The notes below the pieces were generated by a model. It was not told where the DNA came from. It ran no database searches and worked only from the letters and a program-made list of their open reading frames with translations. This document shows positions 16,398-24,074 of a stretch of 64,000 bases of DNA, one piece after another. Made by a program: the position numbers and the translations under genes. Numbering within the stretch: the stretch's first letter is position 1; every line of letters starts with the position of its first letter. The stretch comes from Lachnospiraceae bacterium. GTDB lineage: Bacteria; Bacillota; Clostridia; Lachnospirales; Lachnospiraceae. Where the stretch lies: assembly GCA_024690205.1 (NCBI GenBank), contig JAILCX010000047.1, positions 25,368 to 89,367 of the forward strand, read 5' to 3'.

Positions 16398-17638
16398 TGG
16401 ATTCATACATTGAAAAAATTGATTTCTTTAAAGGCAATGACATTGAAAAGATAGCCGAAGAATACGGCACTCCGCTTTACGTTTACAGTGAAGATATCAT
16501 AAGGAGCCGTATGAGGGATGTTGCGGGGATAATCACCAAGTATCCCTACAAGGCTAATTATTCGATGAAGGCAAACTCAAACCTCGAGATATTAAAGATC
16601 GCACTTGAAGAAGGTGTAAACTGCGATGCAATGTCCGAAGGTGAAATAAGACTCCTTTTGCGTGCAGGCTTTAAGAACGATCAGATATTCTTTGTCTGCA
16701 ACAATATCGATGCAAAGGAGATGCAGTTTGCAATCGACAATAACATCATGACGAGCCTTGACAGTGTCGATCAGCTCGATCTTTACGGTTCATTGAATCC
16801 GGGTGGAAAATGCGCGATAAGGATAAATCCCGGTGTCGGCGCAGGACATCATGAAAAGGTTGTTACTGCAGGCAAGAAAACAAAGTTTGCGATAGCTGAA
16901 GAGGACCTTGAAGAGGCTATTAAAACAGCTGCAAAGCACAATCTTAAGATCGTCGGTATAAACCAGCATGTAGGTTCTCTATACATGACACCTGAACCAT
17001 TCCTTCAGGCTATAGACCAATTCTTAAGAATAGCAAAGAATTTCCCCGGCCTTGAGTTCATCGATTTCGGTGGAGGATTCGGAATACCTTATCACAAACT
17101 TGAGGATGAGGAGCCTTTTGATATCTATAAACTGAGCATCGAGTGGACAAAGAAGCTTGATGATTTTGTTGAAAGCTATGGTTCAACACCTTTGTTTAAA
17201 TCAGAGCCCGGAAGATACTGCGTGGCTGAAGGAGGGGTCATCCTCGGACGTGTCAATGCCGTTAAGTATAACGGTGATCGTAAATACGTTGGAACCGATG
17301 TCGGAATGAACGTTCTTGCACGTCCCGTACTTTATGATTCATGGCATGATATCGAGATCTTCTGCAACGGCAAATCCATCCGTGGCATGAAAGAAGAAGC
17401 TACCATCACCGGAAATATCTGTGAGTCCGGCGATGTTCTTTGCAAGGACAGACCTATGCCCATCATAAGAGACAATGATCTTATCTGTGTTCTTGATGCG
17501 GGCGCTTACGGATATGCAATGTGCTATTCATACAACACAAGACTTAAACCTGCTGAGGTTATGATCAATTCTGACGGATCGGTACGTCTTATAAGAAAGA
17601 GAGAAACCTTCGAGGATATCTTTAATTCATTCGTATAA
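16397..17638 (+). CDS. lysA: diaminopimelate decarboxylase
   Basis: The 413-residue PLP enzyme decarboxylates meso-diaminopimelate to lysine. It is an alanine-racemase-fold barrel with PLP lysine Lys58 (YSMKANSN), the phosphate-binding FGGGFGIPY loop, EPGRYCVAEGG, and CESGDVL with the catalytic cysteine donated to the partner subunit. I chose ATG 16397, which overlaps the ung stop as TAATG; the frame extends 7 codons further up inside ung but without a better ribosome site. Carboxynorspermidine decarboxylases are similar, but the length and CESGDVL fit LysA. Confidence 0.9.
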   Translation: MDSYIEKIDFFKGNDIEKIAEEYGTPLYVYSEDIIRSRMRDVAGIITKYPYKANYSMKANSNLEILKIALEEGVNCDAMSEGEIRLLLRAGFKNDQIFFVCNNIDAKEMQFAIDNNIMTSLDSVDQLDLYGSLNPGGKCAIRINPGVGAGHHEKVVTAGKKTKFAIAEEDLEEAIKTAAKHNLKIVGINQHVGSLYMTPEPFLQAIDQFLRIAKNFPGLEFIDFGGGFGIPYHKLEDEEPFDIYKLSIEWTKKLDDFVESYGSTPLFKSEPGRYCVAEGGVILGRVNAVKYNGDRKYVGTDVGMNVLARPVLYDSWHDIEIFCNGKSIRGMKEEATITGNICESGDVLCKDRPMPIIRDNDLICVLDAGAYGYAMCYSYNTRLKPAEVMINSDGSVRLIRKRETFEDIFNSFV

Positions 17639-17639
17639 T

Positions 17640-18989
17640 ATGGCTGGTAATAAGAATAATCAATTTTATAACAACCTTGGAAATGAGATAAAAAAATCCC
17701 TGACTGAAGGTCTTAAGACCGGTGACTTTTCGGGACTTAACAACGCCATCACCGATTCGGTAAACAGCGTTATAAAAGATGCCACAAACAAAGTTTCCGA
17801 TGTCTGGTATGATCCTCTTGCTTCAAAGGATGTTTACAAAACAACATCAGGCAGAAAGATATATTCCAACTATTCAGAGGCTGAAGATTATGCAAAGATG
17901 CTTCAGGAGCGTAGGCGTTTGCATAATGAAGCAGTCTTAAAGGCTGAGAAGGAACGTTTAGCACAAAAGCAGAAATTTAAGGATCTAAAAAGACAGCAGA
18001 AATACGAACTTCAGGTTTCCAAAGAAAACCTTCCGGTTAAGTTTAATCCCATAGGCAAAAAAAGCGGGAGTTTATGTGTTGTCGGGGGAACTATAGGAAC
18101 CGTCTTGTTCGGCTTAAGATCACTGGTTGCTTTATTTGCAATGCTGTTTAACGGAGCTACGATATTTCCGCTTATTGTTCCCGGAGTGCTTTTGGCATCG
18201 AGTCTCGGACTGATGAAATACGGACTTGTTCAAAAGGGCATGTATGAGCGTGCAAAGAAGTATGCGATGATCGCCGGCAACAATATGTACGCGCAGATAT
18301 CGATGCTTTCTTCTTCGCTTGGACTTAAAGCAAGCCGGGTTACCAAAGACATCAAGAAGATGCTTCGAAAGGGCTATTTCCCGGAAGGATATCTTGATGC
18401 CGGCGAGACAACACTGATGCTCAGTAATGATGTATTTAAACAGTATGAGCAGACGATGAAGAATGCCGATGCGGCCAAGATGGAGAATCTTAAAAAGGCT
18501 GCTCTTGATGATGAACTCATGCAGGAAGCTTTAAGTAAGCTTGATCCTTCTTCACATACCCAGTTTACCGAAATGGTGGTTTACGGAAGAGACTGTACGA
18601 AAAGACTTCATGAGCTCAACGATGACATTCCGGGCGAAAGCATTTCAAGAAAACTTGATGCCCTTGAAAATACGCTTGTTGAGATATTCAGACGTTTGAT
18701 GGAACATCCCGAGCAGATGAACAGGATGAACAAGTTGATGGATTATTATCTTCCTACGATGATAAAGCTTGTTGAGGCTTATGCCGAGTATGACAAGGTT
18801 TCAACTCCCGGGACGGATATAATAAAGGCAAAAGAAGAGATAGAAAACACTCTTGATACCATAAACGAAGCATTTGTACAATTACTCAACAATCTGTTCC
18901 GTGATTCCGTATGGGATGTCACAACCGATGCGCAGGTTTTACAGACCGTCCTTAAACAGGAAGGCCTGGCTAAAGATATAGAACAATAA
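17640..18989 (+). CDS. XpaC-like membrane protein (5-bromo-4-chloroindolyl phosphate hydrolysis family)
   Basis: The 449-residue protein has a charged N-terminal region with a coiled coil (about 75-130), and two close membrane segments at about 140-190. A long helical C-terminal part follows, with a DVFKQYEQTMKNAD segment. This order, and a TelA gene directly downstream, fit the XpaC family, which often travels with TelA. The biochemical role of XpaC is not settled despite its name. It starts 1 nt after lysA with no strong ribosome site of its own. Confidence 0.6.
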   Translation: MAGNKNNQFYNNLGNEIKKSLTEGLKTGDFSGLNNAITDSVNSVIKDATNKVSDVWYDPLASKDVYKTTSGRKIYSNYSEAEDYAKMLQERRRLHNEAVLKAEKERLAQKQKFKDLKRQQKYELQVSKENLPVKFNPIGKKSGSLCVVGGTIGTVLFGLRSLVALFAMLFNGATIFPLIVPGVLLASSLGLMKYGLVQKGMYERAKKYAMIAGNNMYAQISMLSSSLGLKASRVTKDIKKMLRKGYFPEGYLDAGETTLMLSNDVFKQYEQTMKNADAAKMENLKKAALDDELMQEALSKLDPSSHTQFTEMVVYGRDCTKRLHELNDDIPGESISRKLDALENTLVEIFRRLMEHPEQMNRMNKLMDYYLPTMIKLVEAYAEYDKVSTPGTDIIKAKEEIENTLDTINEAFVQLLNNLFRDSVWDVTTDAQVLQTVLKQEGLAKDIEQ

Positions 18990-19003
18990 AAGGAGAATCT
19001 ACT

Positions 19004-20140
19004 ATGAGTGATGTGATCGAAATGGAAAAAACAAAGACTATCGATCTTGTAAAAGAGGATAATCTTGACACTATGCTTGCCGAAGCACCTCAGTTTGAAC
19101 TTTCTGCAGAAGACCAGAAGACTGTTCAGAACTATGTATCATCTATCGACATAACCGATACACAGATGGTCCTTCAGTACGGTGCAGGTGCACAAAAGAA
19201 GATCGCTGATTTTTCAGAATCTGCATTATCAACCGTTAAGACAAAGGATCTAGGTGAAGTGGGATCCATGCTCTCTAATGTGGTTACAGAGCTCAAGAGT
19301 TTTGATGTAAGTGAGACCAAGGGAGGATTCTTGGGTCTCTTTAAAAAGGGCGCAAACCAGGTTACCGCTTTAAAGGCAAAGTATGATAAAGCAGAAGTGA
19401 ATATAGACAAGATCTGCAAGGTCATGGAAGGACATCAGGTTACATTGCTTAAGGATATAGCAATGCTCGACAAGATGTATGATACAAACCTTGAGTATTA
19501 TAAGGATCTTACTTTATACATTATGGCAGGAAAGGAAAAGCTTGAGGAAGCAAAGAGTGTTGAACTTCCCAGGCTACTTGCCGAAGCAGAACAGTCCGGA
19601 CTTCCCGAGGATTCACAGAAGGCCAAGGATTATGCTGAAAAGGTGGAAAGATTTGAAAAGAAGATCTATGATCTTGAACTTACAAGAAACATATCTCTTC
19701 AGATGGCTCCCCAGATAAGACTTATCCAGAATAACGACACAACGATGTCTGAAAAGATACAGTCTACACTGGTTAATACCATTCCGCTTTGGAAGTCGCA
19801 GATGGTCATCGCCATTGGAATCAACCATGCAGGTGAAGCGGCAAAGGCTCAGAAGGAAGTTACCGATATGACCAACGAGCTTTTGAAGAAGAATGCCGAA
19901 GCATTAAAGATCGCGACAGTGGAATCCGCAAAGGAATCGGAAAGAGGTATCGTGGATATAGAGACTCTTACACAGACAAACAAGATGCTTATAGATACGC
20001 TTGATGAAGTCGTTCAGATTCAGCAGGAAGGCCGTCAGAAGCGTAAGGATGCCGAGGTTGAACTTGCCCGCATAGAAGATGAGATGAAGAATAAGCTCCT
20101 TGAAGTCAGCAAGCAGTCGGCAGTTAATATGGCAGAATGA
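19004..20140 (+). CDS. telA: TelA family toxic anion resistance protein
   Basis: The 378-residue protein is helical throughout and matches the TelA/KlaA family in length and in segments such as FDVSETKGGFLGLFKKG, the QMAPQIRLIQNN stretch, and a C-terminal IDTLDEVVQIQQEG. Members are linked to tellurite, nisin and cell-envelope stress tolerance, but the mechanism is unclear. AAAGGAGAAT precedes the ATG, 14 nt after the XpaC-like gene. The stop at 20138-20140 is followed by about 30 more sense codons in the same frame. Confidence 0.88.
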   Translation: MSDVIEMEKTKTIDLVKEDNLDTMLAEAPQFELSAEDQKTVQNYVSSIDITDTQMVLQYGAGAQKKIADFSESALSTVKTKDLGEVGSMLSNVVTELKSFDVSETKGGFLGLFKKGANQVTALKAKYDKAEVNIDKICKVMEGHQVTLLKDIAMLDKMYDTNLEYYKDLTLYIMAGKEKLEEAKSVELPRLLAEAEQSGLPEDSQKAKDYAEKVERFEKKIYDLELTRNISLQMAPQIRLIQNNDTTMSEKIQSTLVNTIPLWKSQMVIAIGINHAGEAAKAQKEVTDMTNELLKKNAEALKIATVESAKESERGIVDIETLTQTNKMLIDTLDEVVQIQQEGRQKRKDAEVELARIEDEMKNKLLEVSKQSAVNMAE

Positions 20141-20233
20141 TTTGATTATCTTTTTGACGGCAACGGCTACCCGGGGTTATACCGTGCAGGCACTGAGCTG
20201 GGATATGATAATTATTATTTCAAAGATAAAGAT
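20141..20233 (+). other. possible decayed coding remnant behind telA
   Basis: After the telA stop the same frame stays open and reads like protein (DYLFDGNGYPGLYRAG, then ELGYDNYY) up to the terminator. It has no start codon or ribosome site of its own. It could be the relic of a longer telA or of a third gene. The rest of this 378-base gap holds a terminator, a tRNA gene and a promoter. Confidence 0.3.
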
Positions 20234-20265
20234 AAAAGAGCACTTTCATTTGAAAGTGCTCTTTT
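20234..20265. terminator. bidirectional terminator between telA and tRNA-Leu
   Basis: A perfect 15-bp stem (AAAAGAGCACTTTCA with its complement, 2-nt loop) has A-rich and T-rich ends, so it can stop transcription from both sides. Confidence 0.85.
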
Positions 20266-20283
20266 CATAAGAATATCAAATGC

Positions 20284-20367
20284 TGCCGGCGGCGGGACTT
20301 GAACCCGCACGATGTTGCCATCAACAGATTTTGAGTCTGCCTCGTCTGCCAATTCCGACACGCCGGC
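20284..20367 (-). tRNA. tRNA-Leu (anticodon CAA)
   Basis: On the minus strand the 84-nt gene has a 7-bp acceptor stem GCCGGCG (with CGCCGGC), a D-loop with TTGGCAGACGAG, and the anticodon loop ACTCAAAAT with CAA. A long class II variable arm (TTGATGGCAACATCGT) and a T arm GGGTTCAAGTCCC follow, with discriminator A. CCA is not encoded. It reads UUG. Confidence 0.95.
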
Positions 20368-20475
20368 TTACAGATAGATATCCTACCATAATTATCATAT
20401 GTTCGCAAGATGAACAATATATGGGTTAAACCACTTTTAAAACTACCATATATTGATTGTAAATCTATGCTCGTA

Positions 20476-20484
20476 TGCTATAAT
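20476..20484 (+). promoter_or_regulatory. extended -10 promoter for the zinc-finger/polA operon
   Basis: TGCTATAAT provides an extended -10 (TATAAT 20479-20484). The -35 is weak. The predicted leader is about 28 nt with GGAGA before the ATG at 20519. Confidence 0.55.
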
Positions 20485-20518
20485 GATAGTTGGGTGTTTT
20501 TAGCCATGGAGACGTATA

Positions 20519-20842
20519 ATGGACTGTAAAAAAACGGTCAGACTTATAAACAGATTTTTGGAAGATGATCTTGAAACTGAAGAGTTACAGGATTTTCTTG
20601 ATCATGTAAAAACTTGCGAAGAATGCAATGAGGAATTGACCATTGCATTCCTTGTAAAGGAAGGCGTGGCACGTCTTGAAAACGGAAGTGTTTTCGATCT
20701 TCAAAAAGAGCTTGATACAACTATTAACAAGGCCGATCATTCGCTTAGGATACGTGAGGGAATGCAGTGGGTATACTACCTGATCATCGGTCTCATAGTT
20801 GTTGCAATAACATTCCTTATACTCATACTCGTATTTCTTTAA
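20519..20842 (+). CDS. zinc-finger anti-sigma-like membrane protein
   Basis: The 107-residue protein has an N-terminal putative zinc finger of the zf-HC2 type, with Cys3, His29, Cys33 and Cys36 (HVKTCEEC), and a single C-terminal membrane segment at about 84-106. This is the layout of zinc-binding anti-sigma factors, with the finger in the cytoplasm. No sigma factor gene is next to it; it directly abuts polA. Many Clostridia have such orphan small proteins. A role in regulation is inference. Confidence 0.65.
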   Translation: MDCKKTVRLINRFLEDDLETEELQDFLDHVKTCEECNEELTIAFLVKEGVARLENGSVFDLQKELDTTINKADHSLRIREGMQWVYYLIIGLIVVAITFLILILVFL

Positions 20843-23482
20843 ATGGAAAAACTCGTACTTATTGACGGACACAGCATTTTAAACAGGGCATTTTTCGGAG
20901 TCCCCGAACTTACCAATTCGGAGGGCCTTCATACCAATGCCATATACGGCTTCCTTAACATCATGTTTAAGATAATAGATGAGGAAAAACCCGACTATCT
21001 GACGGTTGCTTTTGATGTTTCCCATCCTACATTCCGGCATGAGATGTTTAAGGATTATAAGGGCACAAGAAAGCAGATGGACGATTCTTTGAGGGAACAG
21101 GTTCCCGTTATGAAGGACGTCCTTAAAGCCATGGGAATAAAGATCGTAGAGTGCCCCGGATTTGAAGCCGATGATATTTTGGGAACCATTGCACGACTCG
21201 GCGAAAGAGCCGGAATGGATGTTTCGCTTGTATCGGGTGACCGTGACCTTTTGCAGATCGCTACTGACAGGATAAAGATAAGGATCCCCAAGACAAAGGG
21301 CGGATCTACGACAGTAGAAGATTATTACGCATCCGATGTGGCTTCCGCATATGGAGTTACACCTTCGGAGTTTATAGATCTTAAGGCTTTAATGGGTGAC
21401 AGTGCCGATAACATTCCCGGTGTCCCTAAGGTCGGACAAAAGACTGCCACAGAACTTATTAAGTCATATCACAGCGTGGAAGGTGTATACGAGAACCTTT
21501 CCGAGATAAAAGGGAATGCGGTAAAAGCTTCCCTTGAAGAGAACAGAGCGCTTGCCGATCTTTCAAAGGTGCTTGCAACGATAAAGACGGATGTAGAACT
21601 TGACTATTCGTTTGATGATGCACGTGTCGGAAATTTCTTTAATCAGGATGCATATGTCCTTTTTAAAAAGCTGGAGTTCAAGAACTATCTTGGTAAATTT
21701 GAGACCAAGATAGATTACGGCAATATCTCGGACAAGTTCAGGATGATCGAAGATCCTTCCGATGCGGATGCTTTTGTTAAAAAGACCTGTCAAAGCAAAG
21801 CGCCTGTCGCTATCTGTGTTATCCGTGATGATAAGGAAAAGGATGAACTGCTCGGTATTTCAATATCGACTGATGATGAGACGGTATTCATCAAAAAGTG
21901 GATGCTTATTTCAGATGATGCTATTTCATCATTTGTCGATGAGTTAAGTAAGAACCGTTTGGTAGTATCCGATGATGTTAAAGGTCTTTACGGATTTATA
22001 AAGGATGACAATAAGAAAGATTTCTTTGATGTGGTTATAGGAGCTTATCTTATAAACCCTCTTAAAAACGATTACGGTTTTATAGATATAGGCTCAGAAT
22101 ACCTCAACCTTCTTGTTACGGAAAAGAGCCAGTTTGCATCAAAGCTTTCGTTATCGCAGGCCATGGAGCAAAAGAAGGATGAATTTACGGAATATGTCTG
22201 CTTTGCTTCATACATCTGTCTTAATGCCTGTCCTTTGATAAGCAAAAGACTTGAAGATGACGGGATGACAGGGATTTTTAATGAGATGGAAATGCCTCTT
22301 ACCCGCGTGATCTTTGATATGGAAAGAGCCGGTATAAAAGCTGTTCCCGAAAAGCTTACCGCATATTCCAAAATGCTTTCCGAAAACATAGAGCGTCTTG
22401 AAAAGAGCATCTATGAAAAGGCGGGCGTTGAGTTTAATATCAACTCGCCCAAACAGCTCGGTGAAGTTTTATTTGAAAAGATGTCACTTCCCGGCGGCAA
22501 AAAGACAAAGACAGGATATTCGACCGCAGCCGATGTTCTTGAAAGAATGTCCGGTGAATATCCGATCGTTAAAGAGATACTTGATTACAGGGCTTACACA
22601 AAGTTAAAGAGCACTTACGCGGATGCCCTTCTGGGTTACCTTAAAGAAGATGGAAGGATCCACTCGACATTTAACCAGACCGTTACGGCAACCGGAAGAT
22701 TATCGTCGCAGGATCCCAACCTTCAGAACATTCCGATCAGGATGGAACTTGGAAGACAGATAAGAAAGGTCTTTGTTCCCGAAGACGGATACATCTTCAT
22801 GGATGCCGATTATTCGCAGATCGAATTAAGAGTGCTTGCATCGCTTTCAAATGATCCGGAACTCATAAAAGCCTATACGGAACATGCGGACATTCACCGT
22901 TCAACCGCATCGCTCGTTTTTCATGTGCCGTATGATGAAGTTACGGACCTTATGAGAAGAAGAGCAAAAGCTGTTAACTTCGGTATCGTATACGGAATAT
23001 CCGCTTTCGGACTGGGAGAGGATCTCGGGATTTCCCAAAAGGAAGCAAAGAAATATATAGAAGATTATTTTGAGACCTATCCTTCGATCAAGAAATTCCT
23101 TGATGACAAGGTTGAGTTTGCCAGATCAAATGGATATGCACTTACCTATTACGGAAGAAGGCGTCCGATACCCGAGCTTAAAAGCTCTAACTTCATGGTA
23201 AGGTCGTTCGGTGAAAGAGTAGCGATGAACTCGCCGATTCAGGGAACGGCTGCCGACATCATAAAAAAGGCCATGATAAATGTTCATGACCGTTTAAGGA
23301 AAGAGGGCCTTAAAACAAAACTCATCCTTCAGGTTCATGACGAACTGCTTTTGGAAGTGCCGCTTGACGAAAAGGATAAAGCCGAAGAGATCTTAAGACA
23401 GGAGATGATCCGTGCGACCGATCTTTCGGTAAAGATGGAAGTTGATCTTCACACGGGAAATGACTGGTTCGAGGCCAAGTAA
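20843..23482 (+). CDS. polA: DNA polymerase I
   Basis: The 879-residue enzyme carries out gap filling and Okazaki fragment maturation. Residues 1-290 form the 5'-3' exonuclease (LVLIDGHSILNRAFFG, SGDRDLLQI, LMGDSADNIPG). The middle domain (about 300-480) corresponds to the 3'-5' proofreading fold but lacks the DxE motif (it reads PVAICVI), so proofreading is probably absent, as in many Firmicutes. The polymerase domain has motif A DADYSQIELRVLA, the O-helix RRRAKAVNFGIVYG, and motif C QVHDELLLE. It starts directly after the preceding stop. Confidence 0.97.
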   Translation: MEKLVLIDGHSILNRAFFGVPELTNSEGLHTNAIYGFLNIMFKIIDEEKPDYLTVAFDVSHPTFRHEMFKDYKGTRKQMDDSLREQVPVMKDVLKAMGIKIVECPGFEADDILGTIARLGERAGMDVSLVSGDRDLLQIATDRIKIRIPKTKGGSTTVEDYYASDVASAYGVTPSEFIDLKALMGDSADNIPGVPKVGQKTATELIKSYHSVEGVYENLSEIKGNAVKASLEENRALADLSKVLATIKTDVELDYSFDDARVGNFFNQDAYVLFKKLEFKNYLGKFETKIDYGNISDKFRMIEDPSDADAFVKKTCQSKAPVAICVIRDDKEKDELLGISISTDDETVFIKKWMLISDDAISSFVDELSKNRLVVSDDVKGLYGFIKDDNKKDFFDVVIGAYLINPLKNDYGFIDIGSEYLNLLVTEKSQFASKLSLSQAMEQKKDEFTEYVCFASYICLNACPLISKRLEDDGMTGIFNEMEMPLTRVIFDMERAGIKAVPEKLTAYSKMLSENIERLEKSIYEKAGVEFNINSPKQLGEVLFEKMSLPGGKKTKTGYSTAADVLERMSGEYPIVKEILDYRAYTKLKSTYADALLGYLKEDGRIHSTFNQTVTATGRLSSQDPNLQNIPIRMELGRQIRKVFVPEDGYIFMDADYSQIELRVLASLSNDPELIKAYTEHADIHRSTASLVFHVPYDEVTDLMRRRAKAVNFGIVYGISAFGLGEDLGISQKEAKKYIEDYFETYPSIKKFLDDKVEFARSNGYALTYYGRRRPIPELKSSNFMVRSFGERVAMNSPIQGTAADIIKKAMINVHDRLRKEGLKTKLILQVHDELLLEVPLDEKDKAEEILRQEMIRATDLSVKMEVDLHTGNDWFEAK

Positions 23483-23483
23483 T

Positions 23484-24074
23484 ATGAAAGTGATCGGTAT
23501 TACGGGAGGTGTCGGTTGCGGCAAAAGCACGATCGTCACCGCGATGGAAAAGAAATATTCCTGTGCCGTATTGATGGCTGATGATGCTGCCCATAAAGTA
23601 TACGCTAAAGGGTGTGATGCTTATCACAAACTTGTTGAGCTTCTGGGACAGGATGTTCTTGATGAAGATAAGAATATAGACCGCAAAAAGATGGCGGCTT
23701 TGATACTTGATGATGAAGAGCTTTTGGGTAAGGTCAACTCAATTGTTCATCCTGCAGTTAAAGATTACATCTTATCAAGGATCAAAGAAGAAAAAGAATC
23801 AAAAGAGCATGAGTTCTTTTTGCTTGAGGCGGCGCTTTTGATAGAATGCGGTTATAATGATATCGTGGATGAAATGTGGTATGTATATGCCGATGAATCC
23901 ACAAGACGTGCGCGGCTTAAGACGCAAAGAGGTTATACGGATGAAAGGATCGATTCCATACTTGATTTCCAGCTTTCTGATGAGGGTTTCAGAAACGGAT
24001 CGGACTTTGTCATAGATAACAGCAATACAGTTGATGAGAGCATGTTACAGATAGCAAAAAGGATCGGAAAATGA
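23484..24074 (+). CDS. coaE: dephospho-CoA kinase
   Basis: The 196-residue P-loop kinase carries out the last step of coenzyme A synthesis. It begins MKVIGITGGVGCGKST with the Walker A loop, and has ADDAAHKVY and LEAALLIECGY, typical CoaE segments. ATG 23484 lies 1 nt after the polA stop; earlier in-frame starts fall inside polA and would place extra residues before the P-loop. The polA-coaE order is common in Firmicutes. The end overlaps the next gene by 4 nt (ATGA). Confidence 0.95.
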   Translation: MKVIGITGGVGCGKSTIVTAMEKKYSCAVLMADDAAHKVYAKGCDAYHKLVELLGQDVLDEDKNIDRKKMAALILDDEELLGKVNSIVHPAVKDYILSRIKEEKESKEHEFFLLEAALLIECGYNDIVDEMWYVYADESTRRARLKTQRGYTDERIDSILDFQLSDEGFRNGSDFVIDNSNTVDESMLQIAKRIGK

